DNA from: an uncultured Bacteroides sp.
Lineage (GTDB): Bacteria > Bacteroidota > Bacteroidia > Bacteroidales > Bacteroidaceae
Length of the DNA: 64,000 bases
Assembly (NCBI RefSeq): GCF_963678845.1
Contig: NZ_OY787468.1
Location: 868,001-932,000 of the forward strand
Reading direction: 5' to 3'
Position numbers and translations under genes: made by a program. Below, piece after piece: positions 61,018-64,000 of the stretch. Positions within the stretch are counted from its first letter, which is position 1; each line of letters begins with the position of its first letter. A model generated the notes under the pieces. The model had not been told where the DNA came from and did no database searches. It saw only the letters and a program-made list of their open reading frames with translations.

Positions 61018-61797
61018 TTAGAATTTAATACTGCATTGAACGCCGAGCGCATTCTTTGACGAGTGATTATCGTTTATTACAGCCGGATTAATCTGTAAAC
61101 CGATGTCCGGTGAAATATCAAAGTTGGATAATTCCGCATCTACATAGGCATCTATGATAGAGACTAAATATACGCCAATAAAGGAGAATATACTTAGGTC
61201 ACGGTATCTTCTATAGGAATCTTTCTTTTGCTTGAAAACTTTCTTAAGCCAATCCTCTTTTCCTGCTACCACATATCCCGGAGAAAGAAAATTCATGTAA
61301 CTTTTAGTGTTGTCATTGCTATCCATAAGATCCAGATATGCTTGGGAATAATCCTTGTAATACTTATTATTAAAGCTTAGAGCATAAGTACATGCAATTA
61401 GTCCGCCATAGATAATGGGTAACTTCCAGTACTTTCGGTTATAAATTTGTCCTCCACCTGGAAAGATAGCTGCCATCCATGTTGCCCTCCCTGAATTAGG
61501 AATAAATACAGGCTTTTGCTTAGAAAGAGAATCTGTTAGCATAGCCGATTGGTCTATTTTTAAAGGAGATCCAATCTCTTTCATGTTTTTTTTGTTCACC
61601 TTCTCAAGGCTATCAGCTGTTGACATTTTCTGTTGAGGGGTGCTTGAGTCTATACGATGTTTCCTTGCTTGCGGAACATTAATAATGCTATCCGCCTTGG
61701 ATGTAATCTGTTGAGCATACAGATCAATCCCTGTTGCCTGAATAGAACAGAACAACAGAGCGAAAAGTATACGATATGTAAATTTATTAACTATCAA
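61018..61797 (-). CDS. DUF5683-type membrane protein
   Basis: The 259-residue protein has an N-terminal signal-like segment (RILFALLFCSIQATGIDLYA) and the pattern ATWMAAIFPGGGQIYNRKYWKLPIIYGGLIACTYALSFNNKYYKDY found in DUF5683 proteins of Bacteroidetes. It has two hydrophobic segments and may be membrane-associated. Its role is unknown; its conserved place between parB and the transglycosylase suggests a link to envelope or chromosome segregation. Confidence 0.78.
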   Translation of the reverse strand: MIVNKFTYRILFALLFCSIQATGIDLYAQQITSKADSIINVPQARKHRIDSSTPQQKMSTADSLEKVNKKNMKEIGSPLKIDQSAMLTDSLSKQKPVFIPNSGRATWMAAIFPGGGQIYNRKYWKLPIIYGGLIACTYALSFNNKYYKDYSQAYLDLMDSNDNTKSYMNFLSPGYVVAGKEDWLKKVFKQKKDSYRRYRDLSIFSFIGVYLVSIIDAYVDAELSNFDISPDIGLQINPAVINDNHSSKNALGVQCSIKF

Positions 61798-61801
61798 TGC
61801 G

Positions 61802-62695
61802 TTATTTATTCTTTATACTATCAAAGATTTCCATGATTCTTTCAAGGTCTTCTTCATTATTAAACGGTATACTAATTTTTCCTTTTCCCTTAGCAGTACA
61901 GGAAAGCTGTACCTTTGCATTGAAGAATCCGGAAAGATGGTTTTTCAGGATATTAAATTCTTCGGGCAATTTATTTCCTTTTGTAGCCAAAGTCTTTTTC
62001 CCGCTTTTTATTGTTTCACCTTCGTTTAGTGCTTTAACAATCTCTTCAACTTTACGAACAGAGTAAGAGTGCTGAAGTATTTCTTCATAAACCTTCACCT
62101 GCAACTTAGGGTCGTTCAATGTAATTAAAGCACGGGCGTGGCCCATGTCGATTGCTTTATTTTGCAAAGCCACCTGTATCTGAGCAGGAAGTTTTAGCAG
62201 ACGGAGGTAATTGGCAATAGTTGTTCGCTTTTTACCCACACGCTCGCTGAGTCTTTCCTGAGTCAGGTTATATTGTTCTATTAAGTGCTGATAGGCCAGT
62301 GCTATTTCAAGAGAATTCAGATCTTCCCGCTGAATATTCTCAATCAAAGCCATTTCCATCACGTTCTCATCATCTGCCGTGCGTATATAAGCTGTGATTG
62401 TTGAGAGTCCTGCTAATTGAGTAGCGCGGTAACGGCGTTCTCCTGCGATAATCTGATATGAGTCATCTGAAATCTTTCTCAGAGTTATCGGTTGAATAAT
62501 GCCAATCTCTTTAATTGAATCAGCCAGTTCTTCAAGTGCCGACTGATCAAAATCACGGCGTGGTTGGGATGGATTGACTGATATCTTGGATAATTCTATT
62601 TCATTGATGGAAGATGAGCCCTCGGTCTTCACTTCATCCATTGCGATCAGGGCGTCTAATCCTCTACCTAAAGTGAATTTTTTGTGTACTGCCAT
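61802..62695 (-). CDS. parB: Chromosome partition protein ParB
   Basis: The 297-residue protein binds parS sites near the origin and works with ParA to segregate the chromosome. It has the N-terminal ParB box with the arginine patch GERRYRATQLAGL, an HTH (LTQERLSERVGKKRTTIANYLRLL), and a C-terminal dimerisation part. Length is normal. It starts 7 bp after the parA stop. Confidence 0.95.
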   Translation of the reverse strand: MAVHKKFTLGRGLDALIAMDEVKTEGSSSINEIELSKISVNPSQPRRDFDQSALEELADSIKEIGIIQPITLRKISDDSYQIIAGERRYRATQLAGLSTITAYIRTADDENVMEMALIENIQREDLNSLEIALAYQHLIEQYNLTQERLSERVGKKRTTIANYLRLLKLPAQIQVALQNKAIDMGHARALITLNDPKLQVKVYEEILQHSYSVRKVEEIVKALNEGETIKSGKKTLATKGNKLPEEFNILKNHLSGFFNAKVQLSCTAKGKGKISIPFNNEEDLERIMEIFDSIKNK

Positions 62696-62702
62696 GTCTT
62701 AT

Positions 62703-63470
62703 TTACTTACTGTTTCGTTTAATAATTTCCTGTGCCAATGATAAGTGGTTCTTTGAACCTGTAGAATCGGCATCGTAAAGGATTACCGGAAGTCCATGAC
62801 TAGGAGCTTCGCTGAGTTTTACGTTACGTTGTACAACGGTTTTGAATACCAACTCCTGAAAGTGTTTTTTCACTTCATCATAAATCTGATTGGCTAGTCG
62901 CAAACGAGAGTCAAACATGGTAAGCAGGAATCCTTCTATTTCCAGCATAGGATTAAGCTTGGACTTTATAATTTTTATTGTATTAAGCAACTTACTGATT
63001 CCTTCCAATGCGAAATATTCACACTGTACAGGGATGATAACTGAATCTGCAGCGGTTAGTGCGTTAACTGTAATAAGCCCAAGTGAAGGTGAACAATCAA
63101 TGAGAATATAATCATATTCAGCTTTCATTGGCTCCAGAATTTTTTTCAGCACTTTCTCGCGGTCAGGTAGATTAAGCATTTCAATTTCCGCACCCACTAA
63201 ATCAATATGTGACGGTATTACATCAAGTCCTTCAATGTCTGTCGTGTATATTGCTTCCTTTGTGTCTTCGTTGTTTATAATGCATTCGTAAATACTGCAT
63301 TCTACGTCTTTAAGATCTACCCCTAGGCCAGAGGAAGCATTAGCTTGAGGGTCGGCATCAACAACAAGAACCTTCTTTTCCAGCGTCGCAAGAGACGCGG
63401 CAAGATTGATGGTTGTCGTTGTTTTTCCGACTCCACCTTTTTGATTGGCTAAAGCGATAATTTTTCCCAT
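62703..63470 (-). CDS. parA: Chromosome partition ATPase ParA
   Basis: The 255-residue protein has the deviant Walker A box (KGGVGKTTTTINLAA) typical of ParA/Soj, an ILIDCSPSLGLITVNAL switch, and no N-terminal extension, as in chromosomal ParA. It drives segregation with ParB. The upstream interval to surE holds phased repeats. Confidence 0.96.
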   Translation of the reverse strand: MGKIIALANQKGGVGKTTTTINLAASLATLEKKVLVVDADPQANASSGLGVDLKDVECSIYECIINNEDTKEAIYTTDIEGLDVIPSHIDLVGAEIEMLNLPDREKVLKKILEPMKAEYDYILIDCSPSLGLITVNALTAADSVIIPVQCEYFALEGISKLLNTIKIIKSKLNPMLEIEGFLLTMFDSRLRLANQIYDEVKKHFQELVFKTVVQRNVKLSEAPSHGLPVILYDADSTGSKNHLSLAQEIIKRNSK

Positions 63471-63754
63471 ACTACATTTAATTTGTTGAGGCGAAATAAG
63501 TAATAAAAACTAAGAGCGCCTACTAAAAATGGAAAACAATGCAAAATCTGTTGATAAGTTACCCGTTTTGTTAATAACTATAAGACAATGTATCTTTCTG
63601 ATATCAAAAGATATCTAATATTCCAGCTTGCAAATATATACATTTCTATCTAATAAACTTTCATTTTTTAAACCGGCTTGCATAACATTAAGATTTGTAA
63701 ACTACTGAGAGGCTGGCCAAAGGAGTAAGTCTTGTTCTAATCAGGTATTTGATA

Positions 63755-63808
63755 TTCTGTACAAAAAACGCATTCCTTTGTACAGAACATAATATTCTTC
63801 TGTACAAA
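63755..63808. repeat. Three phased TTCTGTACAAA sites
   Basis: TTCTGTACAAA occurs at 63755-63765 and 63798-63808; its exact reverse complement is at 63777-63787. Start-to-start distances are 22 and 21 bp, about two DNA turns, so all sites face one side of the helix. This fits binding of a dimeric or cooperative regulator. Confidence 0.7.
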
Positions 63809-63891
63809 ATGACACAATCTTTTGTATAAGAGAATGGAAATAATATTTGAATAATCAGAAAAACATCCAGGAATGCTTTTATTACCATTCT

Positions 63892-63923
63892 TTTGTTTAT
63901 CCCTCATTTTTTATCTATTTTTG
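63892..63923 (+). promoter_or_regulatory. surE promoter
   Basis: TTTG (63892-63895) and TATTTTTG (63916-63923) are 20 bp apart, matching the Bacteroides promoter pattern; the surE ATG is 33 bp downstream. Confidence 0.65.
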
Positions 63924-63956
63924 TGCAAAAGAAACTGATAAAAGAAAGTTTGACAG

Positions 63957-64000
63957 ATGGAAAATATAAAACCTCTGATACTCGTCTCAAATGATGATGG
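63957..64000 (+). CDS. surE: 5'-nucleotidase SurE (N-terminal fragment, runs off window)
   Basis: An ATG at 63957 opens a frame reading MENIKPLILVSNDDG, the typical start of SurE with its metal-binding NDDG motif. SurE removes phosphate from nucleoside monophosphates. Only 14 complete codons are in the window. Confidence 0.8.
   Translation, partial: MENIKPLILVSNDD

Larger units (their letters stand above)
63471..63956. other. Divergent parA-surE intergenic region
   Basis: No gene is supported. It holds three phased copies of an 11-bp word (see repeat feature) and the surE promoter. The part near parA (63471-63700) shows nothing further. Confidence 0.6.

Noticed and set aside
61802..63470. 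parS site near parAB
   Set aside because: No 16-bp parS-like palindrome (GTTCCACGTGGAAC type) was spotted near the genes or elsewhere while reading; a pattern search could still find one.
1..64000. CRISPR array
   Set aside because: No set of identical repeats of 25-40 bp with unique spacers was seen; the 22-bp array near alaS is degenerate and without spacers.

Overview
The window looks like chromosome of a Bacteroides-type organism (Bacteroidales, Bacteroidaceae). It is AT-rich, promoter-like sites follow the Bacteroides TTTG / TAnnTTTG pattern, and the housekeeping genes have Bacteroides-like sequences and order: alaS, a MerR-type regulator, an RSH (p)ppGpp enzyme, a lytic transglycosylase, a DUF5683-type protein, parB, parA and the start of surE, plus aroB, an outer-membrane beta-barrel gene, a cardiolipin synthase, rsmD and a DUF3822-type gene. 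Host sequence is interrupted by two integrated mobile elements.

Element 1 (position 1 to about 32,770; left end outside the window) is a tailed-phage prophage integrated at the 3' end of tRNA-Pro(GGG). Left to right it carries a terminase module; a control/early region (DUF4248-like protein, HU-like protein, antirepressor, a membrane-anchored protein, many small genes); a portal-like protein and connector/tail genes; a TP901-type tape measure; a lysis module (GH19-like endolysin and a predicted one-molecule spanin); baseplate and fibre genes; and a complete diversity-generating retroelement (DGR). The DGR has a fibre-like target gene with a C-terminal variable repeat (VR), a template repeat (TR) 667 bp downstream, and a reverse transcriptase. 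VR and TR are collinear over 127 bp and differ at 13 positions; every difference falls on an adenine of TR. A roughly 41-bp sequence containing a GC-rich hairpin follows the target gene, where a DGR homing hairpin is expected, and is repeated after the next small gene. A shared promoter-like sequence (GTCCTTTTTTG, 15-17 bp, TAnTTTTG) occurs four times, usually just after a terminator.

Chromosomal genes follow (aroB, outer-membrane barrel, cls, rsmD).

Element 2 (about 12.04 kb, 39,087-51,152) is inserted in the 14-bp overlap between the DUF3822-type gene and rsmD. It is bounded by a perfect 22-bp direct repeat that restores both genes. It encodes a tyrosine integrase, excisionase-like and winged-helix proteins, a phage/plasmid-type replication initiator, a HigBA-like toxin-antitoxin pair, several small unknown genes and, unexpectedly, one large phage structural gene: a tape-measure protein with no other head or tail genes. 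Repeated GTAACAAA motifs near both ends look like integrase arm sites. It reads as a small integrative element or phage satellite.

The right part (51,133-64,000) is core chromosome. Two non-coding features stand out: a decayed array of 22-bp repeats between the helicase gene and alaS, and three phased copies of TTCTGTACAAA between parA and surE. All function calls come from reading motifs; no database search was possible.
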